A stretch of DNA of 64,000 nt from Pelagimonas varians (GCF_003208435.1 NZ_QKMF01000006.1:186001-250000); one strand, 5' to 3'; shown: positions 1-9,789, numbered from the stretch's first letter. Program-made: numbers and translations. Notes: a model not told the origin generated them from the letters alone.

Positions 1-101
1 TCCAGCCAGGTGGTTCGATGCGCGATAACGAAGTGATTGCAGCCGCTGATGAAGCGGGATTGGCCATGGTCTTTACCGGTATGCGCCACTTCCGCCACTA
101 A
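1..101 (+). CDS. purH: PurH C-terminus (partial)
   Basis: Only the last 32 codons are in the window, ending at the TAA at 99-101. The tail reads QPGGSMRD, then a [11 protein letters not shown] block and a final RHFRH, which matches the C-terminus of the bifunctional AICAR formyltransferase/IMP cyclohydrolase of purine synthesis. The gene body lies upstream of the window. A hairpin with a T-run follows directly. Recognition rests on a short but very characteristic tail. Confidence 0.85.
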   Translation, partial: QPGGSMRDNEVIAAADEAGLAMVFTGMRHFRH

Positions 102-107
102 AAGAAT

Positions 108-144
108 TGCGCGGCGGGCTCGTAAGGGCTGGCCGCGCAGTTTT
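108..144 (+). terminator. Rho-independent terminator after purH
   Basis: An 8-bp stem (TGCGCGGC at 108-115 with GCCGCGCA at 132-139) encloses a 16-nt loop and is followed by GTTTTAG. It sits 7 nt after the purH stop and separates purH from lspA. Confidence 0.7.
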
Positions 145-291
145 AGCGATCTATGTATTTCCAGCACACGAATTGCTTTGAACGGCCTTTTGATCCGGAC
201 CTGACACATATCTGCTTAAAGATGTGTCTTGTTCAATTGGGCAGAAACGCCGATATGACGACGGGCCAAAGAATGAAAACTGCGAGGCTGG

Positions 292-798
292 ATGGAACGC
301 GTTGAAAAACAGCGCCAAGTGGGGATGTTGCGACTGGTTTGGACCGTCGCGGGGATCATCTTTGTTTTGGACCAACTGACCAAAATCTGGGTGGTCCACG
401 TGATGGATCTGGCAACCCAGCTCAATATCGACGTGCTGCCGCCCTATTTGAATTTTCGTATGGCGTGGAACTACGGCATCAACTTTGGCCTGTTCTCGGG
501 GCAGCAAGACGCCACACGTTGGGTGCTGATTTCCGTTGCTTTGGGAATCATCGTGTTTGTTCTTGTCTGGATGCGCCGCGACCCGCCGGGCCGTCTTGGG
601 CTGATTTCCGCTGGTCTTTTGATTGGTGGCGCGCTTGGGAATGTCGTTGACCGTGTGGCCTATGGCGCTGTTGCGGACTTCCTCAATATGTCGTGCTGCG
701 GTTTCGACAACCCTTTTGCCTTCAATGTGGCGGATATTGCGATTTTTGCCGGGGCTTTGGGGCTTGTTCTGTTCCCCGGTAAGAAAAAGGCCACGTGA
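292..798 (+). CDS. lspA: Lipoprotein signal peptidase (SPase II)
   Basis: 168 residues, the usual family length, with four hydrophobic segments. Family signatures are visible: the DQLTK block (D27), the NYGINFG block (about 60-66), GNVVDR with catalytic D120, and FNVADIA with catalytic D148. These two aspartates form the active site that cleaves prolipoproteins after lipid attachment at the inner membrane. A GAGG 6-10 nt before ATG 292 supports this start; an internal ATG at 325 is a less likely alternative. The next gene encodes a lipoprotein, a probable substrate. Confidence 0.95.
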   Translation: MERVEKQRQVGMLRLVWTVAGIIFVLDQLTKIWVVHVMDLATQLNIDVLPPYLNFRMAWNYGINFGLFSGQQDATRWVLISVALGIIVFVLVWMRRDPPGRLGLISAGLLIGGALGNVVDRVAYGAVADFLNMSCCGFDNPFAFNVADIAIFAGALGLVLFPGKKKAT

Positions 799-853
799 CG
801 CCGCCTTGTAGATGGGTTAAAGCTGGCACCAGAAGAAAGACCGGAGGGTAGCG

Positions 854-1378
854 ATGCGGATTGCGCATCTATTGGGAATTGTGGCGCTAGTTGGTTTGGC
901 GGCTTGCAGCGGACGTGACGGGCCTAAACCCCTTCACGACCTTAAGTCCTATAGTGGTCAACCAGAAGAGTTCTCGATTGCACCGGCAAGACCGCTGGTT
1001 CAACCCGAATCCTATGCGGAATTGCCAAGTCCGACACCGGGTGGTGCCAACCGGACCGACCAGAACCCCAAGGCTGATCTTGTTGCCGCGCTGGGCGGTA
1101 ATCCGGAACGCCTGAATGCTGGTGGCGGTATTCCTTCTAGTGATACAGCTTTGGTTGCCCGGGCCAGTCGTTATGGCCGCGATGCTGCCATTCGGCAAAC
1201 GCTTGCGGCCGAGGATCTGGAGTGGCGCAAGAACAAGTCGCGCTTTACATGGTCTATTGTGCCCAAAGATGACTATTTCCAAGTGTACAAAAAGCAGGCC
1301 CTTGAACCCTATAGCTGGTTGAATCGTTATCGGGCCGCCGGTGCCCGCACACCCGCAGCACCGCCAAACACCCAATAA
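854..1378 (+). CDS. DUF3035 / BamF-like lipoprotein
   Basis: 174 residues. It begins with a short hydrophobic signal and the lipobox LAAC, with Cys at about residue 18, so it should be a lipid-anchored envelope protein. The body is Pro/Ala/Asp-rich and low in hydrophobics, with an SRYGRDAAIR stretch followed by EDLEWRKNKSR. This resembles the alphaproteobacterial DUF3035 family, whose Caulobacter member BamF is linked to outer-membrane beta-barrel assembly; the role here is inferred from that. A strong RBS (GGAGGG) precedes ATG 854. It lies directly after lspA. Confidence 0.75.
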   Translation: MRIAHLLGIVALVGLAACSGRDGPKPLHDLKSYSGQPEEFSIAPARPLVQPESYAELPSPTPGGANRTDQNPKADLVAALGGNPERLNAGGGIPSSDTALVARASRYGRDAAIRQTLAAEDLEWRKNKSRFTWSIVPKDDYFQVYKKQALEPYSWLNRYRAAGARTPAAPPNTQ

Positions 1379-1461
1379 CGATCACAGTGCCGTCATGGCT
1401 GCTTGAAGTTACCTGCCGGTAGCGTAGATTCATTTTGATTGCATCAGAATGAGGAGCGCAT

Positions 1462-2829
1462 ATGCCCAAATCGCCTTTCCTATCAACCATGGCTTTTTGC
1501 GCCATGGCTTTGATACCGCCAGCGGCTTTTGCCTCTCAGGGTGGTTCTCAGGATCAGGTAACAACCTACGCCTTGGAAAACGGGTTAGAGGTTGTGGTGA
1601 TCGAAGATCATCGATCATCTGCGGTTGTGCATATGTTGTGGTATCGGGCCGGATCGGCGGATGAACCGCGTGGAACATCAGGCATTGCGCATTTCCTGGA
1701 ACACTTGTTGTTCAAAGCGACGGATAAACTTGAATCTGGCGAATTCTCCAAGGTTGTTGCTGCGAATGGCGGCAGTGACAATGCGTTTACCAGCTATGAT
1801 TACACGGGGTATTTCCAGCGCGTCGCAGCAGACAGACTGCCCCTGATGATGGAAATGGAAGCGGACAGGATGGTCAATATCCGCCTGACCGAAGACGATA
1901 TTCTGACTGAGCGCGAAGTGATCATCGAAGAGCGCAACCAGCGCACCGAAAATGATCCCGGATCGCTGCTTCGCGAACAACGGCAGGCGGCGATGTACCT
2001 CAACCATCCATACGGCACGCCGATCATCGGATGGCGCCATGAGATGGAAGAATTGAGCCTTGAAGACGCAATGGGCTACTACCGCCAGTATTATGCTCCG
2101 AACAATGCGATCTTGATTGTGGCCGGTGATGTGGAGCCCGAAGAGGTTCTGGCTTTGGCCAAAGAACACTACGGTCCGGTTCCCGCCAATCCCGATCTAA
2201 AGGATCGCGTGCGCCCGTCAGAGCCGCGTCACATGGCAGAGCGCCGGATGATCTTTCGCGACGCCCGTGTTGCGCAACCTTACGTTATGCGGACTTACCT
2301 CGCGCCCGAGCGTGACAGCGGGGCGCAGGAAAAAGCAGCTGCTTTGACCATCTTGGCGGAACTTTTGGCAGGTGGGCAAACAAGTGTATTGACCCGTAAA
2401 CTGCAATTTGAAACCCAACAGGCAGTTTACAGCAGTGCTTTCTACAGCGGTACGTCGTTGGATGATACGACCTTTGGACTGATCATTGTGCCCGCTCAAG
2501 GCGTGAGCCTTGAGGAAGGCGAAGCCGCCCTTGATGCTGCCGTGTCCGAGTTCCTCGAAGAAGGTGTCGACGAAGAACAATTGGCCCGCATCAAGTTCCA
2601 GATGAAAGCACAGCAAATCTATGCACGGGACAATACCAACCAATTGGCACGCCGCTATGGTGGCGCTTTGACTTCGGGCTTAACGGTCGCAGATGTGCAG
2701 GCATGGCCCGAAATTTTGCAGTCGGTAACCCCCGAAGACGTGATCGCCGCCGCGCACGAGGTGTTTAACCTGAAGAAATCGGTGACAGGGTATTTGATGG
2801 GCGAAGAAACGCAGAAGGTTGCACAATGA
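1462..2829 (+). CDS. M16 zinc metallopeptidase, catalytic subunit
   Basis: 455 residues with an N-terminal signal peptide ending near ALIPPAAFA. The inverted zinc motif HFLEH is at residues 77-81, and the distal glutamate lies in the TEREVIIEERN stretch (about 150-160). These are the pitrilysin/PqqL-type catalytic residues. The second half carries the usual M16 C-terminal fold. The protein should act in the periplasm. The stop overlaps the start of the next gene (ATGA), so the two are co-translated as an active/inactive M16 pair. Confidence 0.92.
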   Translation: MPKSPFLSTMAFCAMALIPPAAFASQGGSQDQVTTYALENGLEVVVIEDHRSSAVVHMLWYRAGSADEPRGTSGIAHFLEHLLFKATDKLESGEFSKVVAANGGSDNAFTSYDYTGYFQRVAADRLPLMMEMEADRMVNIRLTEDDILTEREVIIEERNQRTENDPGSLLREQRQAAMYLNHPYGTPIIGWRHEMEELSLEDAMGYYRQYYAPNNAILIVAGDVEPEEVLALAKEHYGPVPANPDLKDRVRPSEPRHMAERRMIFRDARVAQPYVMRTYLAPERDSGAQEKAAALTILAELLAGGQTSVLTRKLQFETQQAVYSSAFYSGTSLDDTTFGLIIVPAQGVSLEEGEAALDAAVSEFLEEGVDEEQLARIKFQMKAQQIYARDNTNQLARRYGGALTSGLTVADVQAWPEILQSVTPEDVIAAAHEVFNLKKSVTGYLMGEETQKVAQ

Positions 2830-4124
2830 AACATTTTGCATTGGCCATTGGCCTGATTTTCACCGCAGTCACTGCCCAAGCCGCCACGAACATCCAGGAG
2901 GTGGAAACACCGAATGGCTTTAAGGCGTGGTTGGTCGAAGAACCCTCGATCCCCTTTGTGGCACTGGAGTTGCGGTTCCAAGGCGGGGCCTCTTTGGATG
3001 CAGAGGGCAAGCGCGGGGCCTCGAATCTGATGGTTTCGTTGCTGGAGGAAGGGGCAGGCGACATGGATGCCCGCGCCTTTGCGACAAGCACGGAAAGCAT
3101 CGCGGCCCAGTTCAACTATGATATTGGTGATGACGCGCTCAGCATTTCAGCCCGTTTTTTGACAGAAACCCAAGATGAGGCGATGGAGCTGTTACGTCAG
3201 TCGCTGATTGCGCCACGCTTTGATCAAGATGCTATTGACCGTGTACGGCAACAGGTTTTGTCCGGTTTGCGCTCGGACGAGAAAGACCCTGACAGCATTT
3301 CCAACCGGGCCTGGGATGCAATGGTGTTTGGCGACCACCCATACGGCTCTGATTTCAATGGAACAATTGACAGCGTGACTGCGCTGACCCGTGATGATCT
3401 TTTGGCAGCACATCAAGGAATAATGACCAAAGATCGGGTCTATGTCGCCGCAGCGGGTGACATTTCCGCAGAGGAACTTGGCGTTCTGATCGACACTTTG
3501 CTGTCCGAATTGCCAGAGGTTGGCACCGCGCTGCCCGAGCAAGTCGATGTGCAAACCGAGGCGGGCGTGACCGTAGTTCCTTTTGCAACGCCACAGTCGG
3601 TCGCTATTTTTGGCCACAAGGGCATGAAGCGCGATGATCCGGATTTCTTTGCGGCCTACGTGATGAACGTCGTTCTGGGTGGGGGCGGATTTGAGGCGCG
3701 GTTGATGACCGAAGTGCGCGAAAAGCGTGGCCTGACCTATGGCGTTTTTTCGTATTTGGTGCCCAAGGACCACGCGGAACTGTACTTGGGACGCGTTGCA
3801 TCCGCCAATAACCGGATCGCCGAGGCAGTGTCGGTGATCCAAGACGAGTGGGCCAAATTGTCGGCGGAGGGGGTCACACAGGACGAACTTGACCGTGCCA
3901 AAACCTATCTAACTGGTGCCTACCCATTGCGGTTTGACGGCAATGGTCCAATCGCCAAGATTTTGGTTGGGATGCAAATGGACGGGCTCAGCCCCGATTA
4001 TGTGGTGACCCGCAACGCCAAAATCGAAGCCGTGACATTGGACGATGTAAAACGCGTCGCATCCGAACTGTTGAACCCCGAAGCCCTGCATTTTGTGGTT
4101 GTGGGGCAGCCCGACGGGCTTTGA
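2826..4124 (+). CDS. M16 family peptidase, non-catalytic partner
   Basis: 432 residues with a signal peptide (cleavage near AQAA). At the position of the zinc motif it reads GASNLMVSLLEEGAG, with no HxxEH, so it cannot bind catalytic zinc. It keeps the R/Y signature EVREKRGLTYG around residue 300 that lets M16 partners hold substrate. It overlaps the upstream catalytic gene by 4 nt. In this family such pairs form heterodimers; that is the likely role here. A shared bidirectional terminator separates it from dapA. Confidence 0.9.
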   Translation: MKHFALAIGLIFTAVTAQAATNIQEVETPNGFKAWLVEEPSIPFVALELRFQGGASLDAEGKRGASNLMVSLLEEGAGDMDARAFATSTESIAAQFNYDIGDDALSISARFLTETQDEAMELLRQSLIAPRFDQDAIDRVRQQVLSGLRSDEKDPDSISNRAWDAMVFGDHPYGSDFNGTIDSVTALTRDDLLAAHQGIMTKDRVYVAAAGDISAEELGVLIDTLLSELPEVGTALPEQVDVQTEAGVTVVPFATPQSVAIFGHKGMKRDDPDFFAAYVMNVVLGGGGFEARLMTEVREKRGLTYGVFSYLVPKDHAELYLGRVASANNRIAEAVSVIQDEWAKLSAEGVTQDELDRAKTYLTGAYPLRFDGNGPIAKILVGMQMDGLSPDYVVTRNAKIEAVTLDDVKRVASELLNPEALHFVVVGQPDGL

Positions 4125-4149
4125 TCGTTTCACACGATTGCACATAGAA

Positions 4150-4178
4150 AAAGGGCGGGGTGATGAACCCCGCCCTTT
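4150..4178. terminator. Bidirectional terminator between M16 pair and dapA
   Basis: A perfect 11-bp stem (AAAGGGCGGGG at 4150-4160, complement at 4168-4178) has a 7-nt loop. Runs of A on the left and T on the right serve both strands. It lies between two convergent genes. Confidence 0.85.
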
Positions 4179-4200
4179 GATGCTTTAAAATCGTTGTTGC

Positions 4201-5073
4201 TTACAACAGACCTGCGTAGGCCAATGCTGCGTCAATCTTGGCGCGGGTTGCATCCGAGATTGGCAAAAGGGGCAGGCGAACTTCTTCGCTACACAGGCCC
4301 AGTTTGGCCATGCCATATTTGGCACCACACACGCCGGGTTCCGCAAAGATTGCCTGATGCAGAGGCATCAGTTTGTCCTGAATTTCCAGCGCTTTGGCGT
4401 AGTCACCTGCAAGGCAAGCCGTTTGCATTTGCGCCAGCAGCGCGGGGGCCACATTGGCAGTTACCGAAATACAGCCGGTGCCACCTTGCGCGTTAAACCC
4501 GTGGGCAGTGGCGTCTTCGCCAGAAATCTGGGCGAAACCGGTGCCGCATGTGATGCGTTGCTGGCATACGCGGGCCAGATCGCCAGTTGCGTCTTTCACA
4601 CCTACGATGTTTTTCAGTTTTGCCAACTCGCCCATAGTGTCAGGCAGCATATCAACAACTGACCGGCCGGGAATATTATAGATCACGATCGGCAAATCGG
4701 CACTGTCATGGGCCGCTTTGAAATGCGCAATCAAGCCAGCTTGTGTTGGTTTGTTGTAGTAGGGCGTCACGATCAGCGCACCCTGCGCGCCGACCTTGGC
4801 GGCATGCTGCACAAAACGGATGGTTTCTGCCGTGTTGTTTGATCCGGCTCCAGCAATAACCGGCACGCGGCCTGCGGCCTGCGCAACAACGGTTTCGATC
4901 ACAGCTTCGTGCTCTTCGTGGGTCAGGGTCGGACTTTCGCCCGTGGTTCCAACCGGTACCAAGCCATGGCTACCTTGATCGACTTGCCAATCGACCAAGT
5001 GTTTGAGCGTGGTGAAATCCACTGCGCCGTCCTTGAACGGCGTGACCAGGGCTGGCATTGATCCCTTGAACAT
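4201..5073 (-). CDS. dapA: 4-hydroxy-tetrahydrodipicolinate synthase
   Basis: 290 residues, standard length. It condenses pyruvate with aspartate semialdehyde in lysine/meso-DAP synthesis. Visible signatures: GTTGESPTL (about 42-50), YYNKPTQ (about 105), catalytic Tyr132 in YNIPGRS and the Schiff-base Lys160 in [14 protein letters not shown] upstream of ATG 5073 supports the start. It is divergent from slt, with 141 nt between; the regulatory sites there are not obvious. Confidence 0.96.
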   Translation of the reverse strand: MFKGSMPALVTPFKDGAVDFTTLKHLVDWQVDQGSHGLVPVGTTGESPTLTHEEHEAVIETVVAQAAGRVPVIAGAGSNNTAETIRFVQHAAKVGAQGALIVTPYYNKPTQAGLIAHFKAAHDSADLPIVIYNIPGRSVVDMLPDTMGELAKLKNIVGVKDATGDLARVCQQRITCGTGFAQISGEDATAHGFNAQGGTGCISVTANVAPALLAQMQTACLAGDYAKALEIQDKLMPLHQAIFAEPGVCGAKYGMAKLGLCSEEVRLPLLPISDATRAKIDAALAYAGLL

Positions 5074-5214
5074 TTCACGCTCCTATTTTCTGTTCGTACT
5101 TTGGGTTCAGGAAGAAATCCGCTGGCTGACAGGATTGTCAGTTGAAGGCCTGTCCGCACGCTATATCTTCCTATACAAGCGTCTATTCCTTCTCATGCCG
5201 GAAAATGCAAGCCG

Positions 5215-7188
5215 ATGTCGCGTGTTCTTGTCTCAGGTTTCCTGACACTGTTTCTTTTACTCACCAGCACAGCTGCCTATGCGCAGGACGCGGGGGATTC
5301 TTTGGCGCGTGCGATGAAGGCAATGCGTGATGGCAATTGGGCTGCGGCCCGAATCGAAGCGCGCGGCGACGGGCAGGCTTCGCTGGATGTGATTTTATGG
5401 CATGCCTTGCGATCTGGTCGCGGCGACGCCGTCGAAGTGCAAGATTTTTTGGCCCGCAATCCCGATTGGCCGGGGTTGCCCTATTTGCGCGAAAAATCCG
5501 AACAGGCGATGACTGCCGCATCTAATGCGGATATCCGCGCTTTTTACAGCGAGTATACACCGCGTACCGGTGCGGGGGCATTGTCCCTGGCCAAAGCTTG
5601 GTTGGCAGCCGGAGATGAAGGCGCAGCGCAAGCGGAAATCGTCTTGGCATGGCGAACTTTGTCGATGTCGGGTGATGAACGAAAAGCATTTCGGGAGAAC
5701 TGGGGCGAAGTGCTGCGGGATCATCATGTTGCCCGCTTGGATTATGCCCTTTGGAAAGGCTGGAGCAGCAACGCCGGCGCAATGGTTCCGCTGGTGGATG
5801 ACGGCTGGCAAGCCTTGGCGGAAGCGCGGATTGCGTTGCGCAATACCTCTGGCGGTGTTGATAGCCTGATTGAAAAAGTGCCCGCGTCGCTGCAAGATCA
5901 CGCGGGTTTGGCCTATGAGCGGTTCTTGTGGCGGGTCCGCAAACGGCGCAGCGCCGACGCAATCGAGCTGCTCTTAGAGCGGTCCAAAAGCGCGGAAGCA
6001 CTGGGCGAGCCTTGGGCGTGGGCCCGCGCCCGCCGCAATTTGGCGCGGGAACGGATGCGGGCGGGGGATGCCGCGCAGGCATATCAAATCGCGTCCAACC
6101 ATTATTTGGTCGAAGGCAGTGATTTTGCTGATTTGGAATGGTTGTCAGGCTTTATCGCTTTGCGATTGTTGAATCAGCCCAAGGTGGCCATGCAGCACTT
6201 CAGCAATTTCCGGCGGGCGGTTTGGTCGCCAATTTCCGTTGGCCGTGCGGGCTATTGGTTGGGCCGGGCATTTGAAGAGATGGGGGACACTGCCGCCGCG
6301 CAAGAAGCCTATTCCTTGGGCGCGCAGTACCAGACTTCGTTTTACGGCCTTCTGGCGGCTGAACGCGGCGGATTGCCATTTGATAAAACACTGGACGGAT
6401 CGGCAACGTTGCCGGATTGGCGCGCGGCAGAGTTCACCAAGTCATCCGTTTTCAATGCAGGGATTTTGCTTTTGGTCGCGGGCGAGGCAAATCTTGCCGA
6501 GCGGTATTTGACACATCTCGCGGAATCTCTAGACAAGACAGGCATGGCACAGATTGGCCAAATGCTGGGTGATATGCGGCGTCCGCACTTGCAAGTGATG
6601 CTGGGCAAGCGGGCTGCGCAGTTTGGACATCAACTGGCCGCACCCTATTACGCGGTTCCCGATCAAATATCGAAGGCAGAATTCCCGGTGCCCAAGGAAT
6701 TGGTACTGGCGATTTCGCGGCGAGAGTCCGAATTTGATCCGGTTGTCATTTCCGGAGCCGGAGCGCGCGGGTATATGCAGCTGATGCCGGGCACCGCCAA
6801 AGAGGTGTCGTCGCAGCTGGGGTTAGTCTATAGCAAAGATAAATTGCTCAGTGATCCGGCATACAATGCGACGCTGGGCTCGGCCTATCTGGCGACCTTG
6901 TCCAAGAGGTTTGGAGCGAATGCGGTCATGATGGCCGCGGGGTATAACGCAGGCCCGTCGCGGCCAGACCGTTGGATGAAGCTTTATGGTGATCCACGTG
7001 CCGGCGAAGTGGACGTGATCGATTTCATCGAATTCATTCCCTTTGACGAGACGCGCAACTACGTCATGCGGGTCACCGAGAGCCTTCCGGTGTACCGAGC
7101 GCGCCTTGGCCAGAATCCGCATCCGGTGCCCTTTTCACAAGAGCTGATCGGGTCAACGCTGCCGGTGCTCACGCCAAAAGGTGAATAG
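5215..7188 (+). CDS. Soluble lytic murein transglycosylase
   Basis: 657 residues. A signal peptide (cleavage near AYAQ) is followed by a long alpha-helical superhelical region (about 40-470) and a C-terminal Slt domain. The catalytic glutamate is in SRRESEFDP, followed by ARGYMQLMPGTA and AAGYNAGP, the lysozyme-like signatures. It cleaves peptidoglycan to 1,6-anhydromuropeptides in the periplasm. The last 36 nt overlap the 3' end of the convergent transporter gene. Confidence 0.93.
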   Translation: MSRVLVSGFLTLFLLLTSTAAYAQDAGDSLARAMKAMRDGNWAAARIEARGDGQASLDVILWHALRSGRGDAVEVQDFLARNPDWPGLPYLREKSEQAMTAASNADIRAFYSEYTPRTGAGALSLAKAWLAAGDEGAAQAEIVLAWRTLSMSGDERKAFRENWGEVLRDHHVARLDYALWKGWSSNAGAMVPLVDDGWQALAEARIALRNTSGGVDSLIEKVPASLQDHAGLAYERFLWRVRKRRSADAIELLLERSKSAEALGEPWAWARARRNLARERMRAGDAAQAYQIASNHYLVEGSDFADLEWLSGFIALRLLNQPKVAMQHFSNFRRAVWSPISVGRAGYWLGRAFEEMGDTAAAQEAYSLGAQYQTSFYGLLAAERGGLPFDKTLDGSATLPDWRAAEFTKSSVFNAGILLLVAGEANLAERYLTHLAESLDKTGMAQIGQMLGDMRRPHLQVMLGKRAAQFGHQLAAPYYAVPDQISKAEFPVPKELVLAISRRESEFDPVVISGAGARGYMQLMPGTAKEVSSQLGLVYSKDKLLSDPAYNATLGSAYLATLSKRFGANAVMMAAGYNAGPSRPDRWMKLYGDPRAGEVDVIDFIEFIPFDETRNYVMRVTESLPVYRARLGQNPHPVPFSQELIGSTLPVLTPKGE

Positions 7189-8019
7189 ACCGGCCGCGAT
7201 GATCACTGCAGATCCGACCGCAACATTCGGGCGGATAACCTCGGCGTAAATCGCAACACCAAACGCGCTGGCAAAGGCCAATTGCAGATAAGCAAAGGGT
7301 TGCAGGGCGCTGGCTTCGGCGACCTCATAGCATTTTATAAGCAGAAAATGCCCCAAGATGCCTGCACAACTGAGAGCGGTCATCCAGCCCCAATCCGTCG
7401 CTGTCATAGGTTCCCAAAACGCCAGTCCGGCAAGAGTTGCGACCACTGCGCCAATGGTGCCGGTCCAGAAAAACGACGTCATAGCGTCGTCGAAACGCGC
7501 AACATAGCGGGTCAAAAGCCCGTATAGTGCAAACAGCAAAGCCCCGATCAAGGGTATGATGGCGTAGGGGGAAAAGATGCCGTCTGACGGCTGCAAAACA
7601 ATGAGAACTCCGACAAAGCCGACACCGATTGCCAGCCAGCGCCGCCATCCGACCTTTTCGCCTAAAACGGGGCCGGACAATCCGGCAATGATCAGGGGAT
7701 AGCAGATAAAGATCGCGTGACTTTCGACCAACCCCAAATAGACAAAGGACAAAACGGTAACACAGATTTCCAACACCAAAAGAGCACTGCGAAACCCCTG
7801 AAGCCATGGTCGTTTGCTTTGGGCGGCTGCACGCAAGCCGCCCGTTTGACGGGCCGCGAAAGCAATAACAAAAGCGGCAAAGAACCAATAGCGGACCATG
7901 ACCACCATCATCACATTGTAGCTGTCCGCCAAATGGCGCGAGATGCTGTCCTGAACAGCAAAGATGAACATCGTGGCGATCATCAGCCAAATGCCCAAAG
8001 TCAGATTTTGCTGTGCCAT
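7153..8019 (-). CDS. EamA/DMT-family transporter
   Basis: 288 residues with about ten hydrophobic helices arranged as two EamA repeats. The N-terminal half contains LMIATMFIFAVQDSISR, and the second half ends in positively charged WREHRQR. It is an inner-membrane drug/metabolite transporter of unknown substrate. The 3' end overlaps slt by 36 nt in tail-to-tail orientation. A weak AAGG precedes the start; the gene lies 12 nt downstream of mnmD on the same strand and may be co-transcribed with it. Confidence 0.85.
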   Translation of the reverse strand: MAQQNLTLGIWLMIATMFIFAVQDSISRHLADSYNVMMVVMVRYWFFAAFVIAFAARQTGGLRAAAQSKRPWLQGFRSALLVLEICVTVLSFVYLGLVESHAIFICYPLIIAGLSGPVLGEKVGWRRWLAIGVGFVGVLIVLQPSDGIFSPYAIIPLIGALLFALYGLLTRYVARFDDAMTSFFWTGTIGAVVATLAGLAFWEPMTATDWGWMTALSCAGILGHFLLIKCYEVAEASALQPFAYLQLAFASAFGVAIYAEVIRPNVAVGSAVIIAAGLFTFWREHRQR

Positions 8020-8031
8020 GTCGGGCCTTTT

Positions 8032-8694
8032 CTAGAGGGCCTTGGTCGCCCGTGTCATGTGTCTCTTACGGCCGTAGCCGGGTAGGCGCGTGACGTCGAG
8101 CCCGGCAGCGACAAGCCCGCGTCGCACATGACCCGCAGCTGTATACGTGGCTGCACTGCCACCGGGGGCCAAATGAGCGGCGACTTCAGCCATCAATTCG
8201 GGGGACCACAGTTCAGGGTTTTTAGCCGGAGAGAATCCGTCCAAGAACCATGCATCGGCGTGTTTTTCCCAAGTGGGCAGGGTCTCGCGGGCATCACCCG
8301 TCACCATTTCAAAACGTAAGTCGGACAGCTCAAACCGTGTTTCACCCCAGTGCGGGGCCAATTCGGTTGCCAAATCGGCCAGCTCAGGAAACCCGGCTTG
8401 GGCACGTATCATTTCTAAGGGTGTTAACGGGAAGGCTTCGAAAGTGGTGAAATGCAATTTTCCAAGAACACCAGCATGGCGCCAAAGTTGCAAGGCTGCC
8501 AACAGGTTAAGGCCCGTTCCAAACCCGAGCTCGGCAATATGGAAGCCGTCGCAGAACCGGTCGGGCAGATCATTTCCTTGCAAGAACACATGCCGCGTTT
8601 CATCCAACCCATTCTCAAGCGAGAAATAGGGGTCGTCAAAGCGGGTGGAGACGGGCGTTTCGCCGCGCCATTCGAGGCTGCTGTGGTCTGTCAT
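8032..8694 (-). CDS. mnmD: tRNA mnm5s2U34 methyltransferase (MnmC1/MnmD)
   Basis: 220 residues, matching the N-terminal half of E. coli MnmC. The SAM-binding stretch ELGFGTGLNLL (about 52-62) and the signature DGFSPAKNPELW (about 150-162) are clear. It should methylate nm5s2U34 to mnm5s2U34 in tRNA wobble positions. The oxidase half is absent; an FAD oxidoreductase starts divergently 48 nt away and could supply that activity. Confidence 0.88.
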   Translation of the reverse strand: MTDHSSLEWRGETPVSTRFDDPYFSLENGLDETRHVFLQGNDLPDRFCDGFHIAELGFGTGLNLLAALQLWRHAGVLGKLHFTTFEAFPLTPLEMIRAQAGFPELADLATELAPHWGETRFELSDLRFEMVTGDARETLPTWEKHADAWFLDGFSPAKNPELWSPELMAEVAAHLAPGGSAATYTAAGHVRRGLVAAGLDVTRLPGYGRKRHMTRATKAL

Positions 8695-8742
8695 CGGCTT
8701 TGTCCTTACACACGAAAGGCACGAATACAGCGAGGTCCAAAA

Positions 8743-9789
8743 ATGACAAGTGTGGATGTAACCGTTCGAGGGGCAGGGATCTTTGGCTTATCGGTGGCTT
8801 GGGCCTGCGTTCTGCGCGGAGCAACGGTGCGGGTGGTTGACCCTTATGGTCCGGCCGCGGGGTCTTCTGGCGGGCTGGTTGGCGCGCTTGCCCCGCATGT
8901 GCCCGAGAACTGGAACGAGAAAAAGGCCTTTCAGCTCGATAGCTTGCTGATGGCGGGCGCGTATTGGGCGCAGATCGAAGCTGTGGGTGGCGTTTCGGCA
9001 GGTTATGGCAGGACTGGACGTTTGCAACCCGTTGCGGATGAGGCCGCGTTGGCATTGGCGCAGGTGCGTGGACGCGGGGCGCAAGAGCTTTGGCAAGGGC
9101 GCGCGGTTTGGCAGCTGGTGCGGGTACGGGATGCGGGGGAGTTTGCGCCCGAAAGCCCCAGCGGCTGGTTGATCCACGATACATTGACCGCACGGATGGC
9201 CCCACGTCGGGCAGCGGCGGCCTTGGTTGCGGCGTTAACCGCACACGGGGTTGAGATTGTCGAAACGGCGGAGGATATGGGAGCCGTGGTTTGGGCAACC
9301 GGTTGGCGCGGTTTGGAAGACTTGTCAGAGCATTTAGGGCGCCCGGTTGGGGGCGGTGTAAAGGGGCAGTCGGCTCATTTTCGATTTGACGCTTCGGAGG
9401 CGGCGCAGGTGTTTGTCGGTGGTTTGCATATTATTCCGCACGCAGATGGGACGGTTGCGATTGGATCGACGTCGGAGCGAGAATTTGATGACCCGTCGTC
9501 GGTTGATGCACAGTGTGAAACGTTGATTGCCCGTGCGTATGCGGCTTTGCCTGTGCTTGCAGGGGCGGAGGTGATCGGGAGATGGGCCGGAGTGCGGCCA
9601 AGGGCGCGGTCACGGGCCCCGTTGCTAGGGGCTTGGCCGGGTCGCGATGGGCATTTTGTGGCCAATGGCGGGTTCAAGATCGGCTTTGGCATGGCCCCCA
9701 AAGTGGGGGAGGTAATGGCCGATTTGGTGTTGGACGGGATTGATACTATTCCATCCGGCTTTGGCTTTGAGGCCTGTTTCAAGCGGTAA
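8743..9789 (+). CDS. FAD-dependent oxidoreductase, MnmC2-like
   Basis: 348 residues from ATG 8743, chosen because GCGAGG lies 8 nt upstream and the Rossmann strand VTVRGAGIFGLSVAW then starts at residue 5; the frame extends further upstream without support. It is a DAO-family flavoprotein with GxGxxG at about 11-16 and the C-terminal GGFKIGFGMAPKVGE block. Its divergent placement beside a stand-alone MnmD suggests it is the MnmC2 partner that removes the carboxymethyl group from cmnm5s2U34. A general amino-acid oxidase role cannot be excluded. Confidence 0.75.
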   Translation: MTSVDVTVRGAGIFGLSVAWACVLRGATVRVVDPYGPAAGSSGGLVGALAPHVPENWNEKKAFQLDSLLMAGAYWAQIEAVGGVSAGYGRTGRLQPVADEAALALAQVRGRGAQELWQGRAVWQLVRVRDAGEFAPESPSGWLIHDTLTARMAPRRAAAALVAALTAHGVEIVETAEDMGAVVWATGWRGLEDLSEHLGRPVGGGVKGQSAHFRFDASEAAQVFVGGLHIIPHADGTVAIGSTSEREFDDPSSVDAQCETLIARAYAALPVLAGAEVIGRWAGVRPRARSRAPLLGAWPGRDGHFVANGGFKIGFGMAPKVGEVMADLVLDGIDTIPSGFGFEACFKR

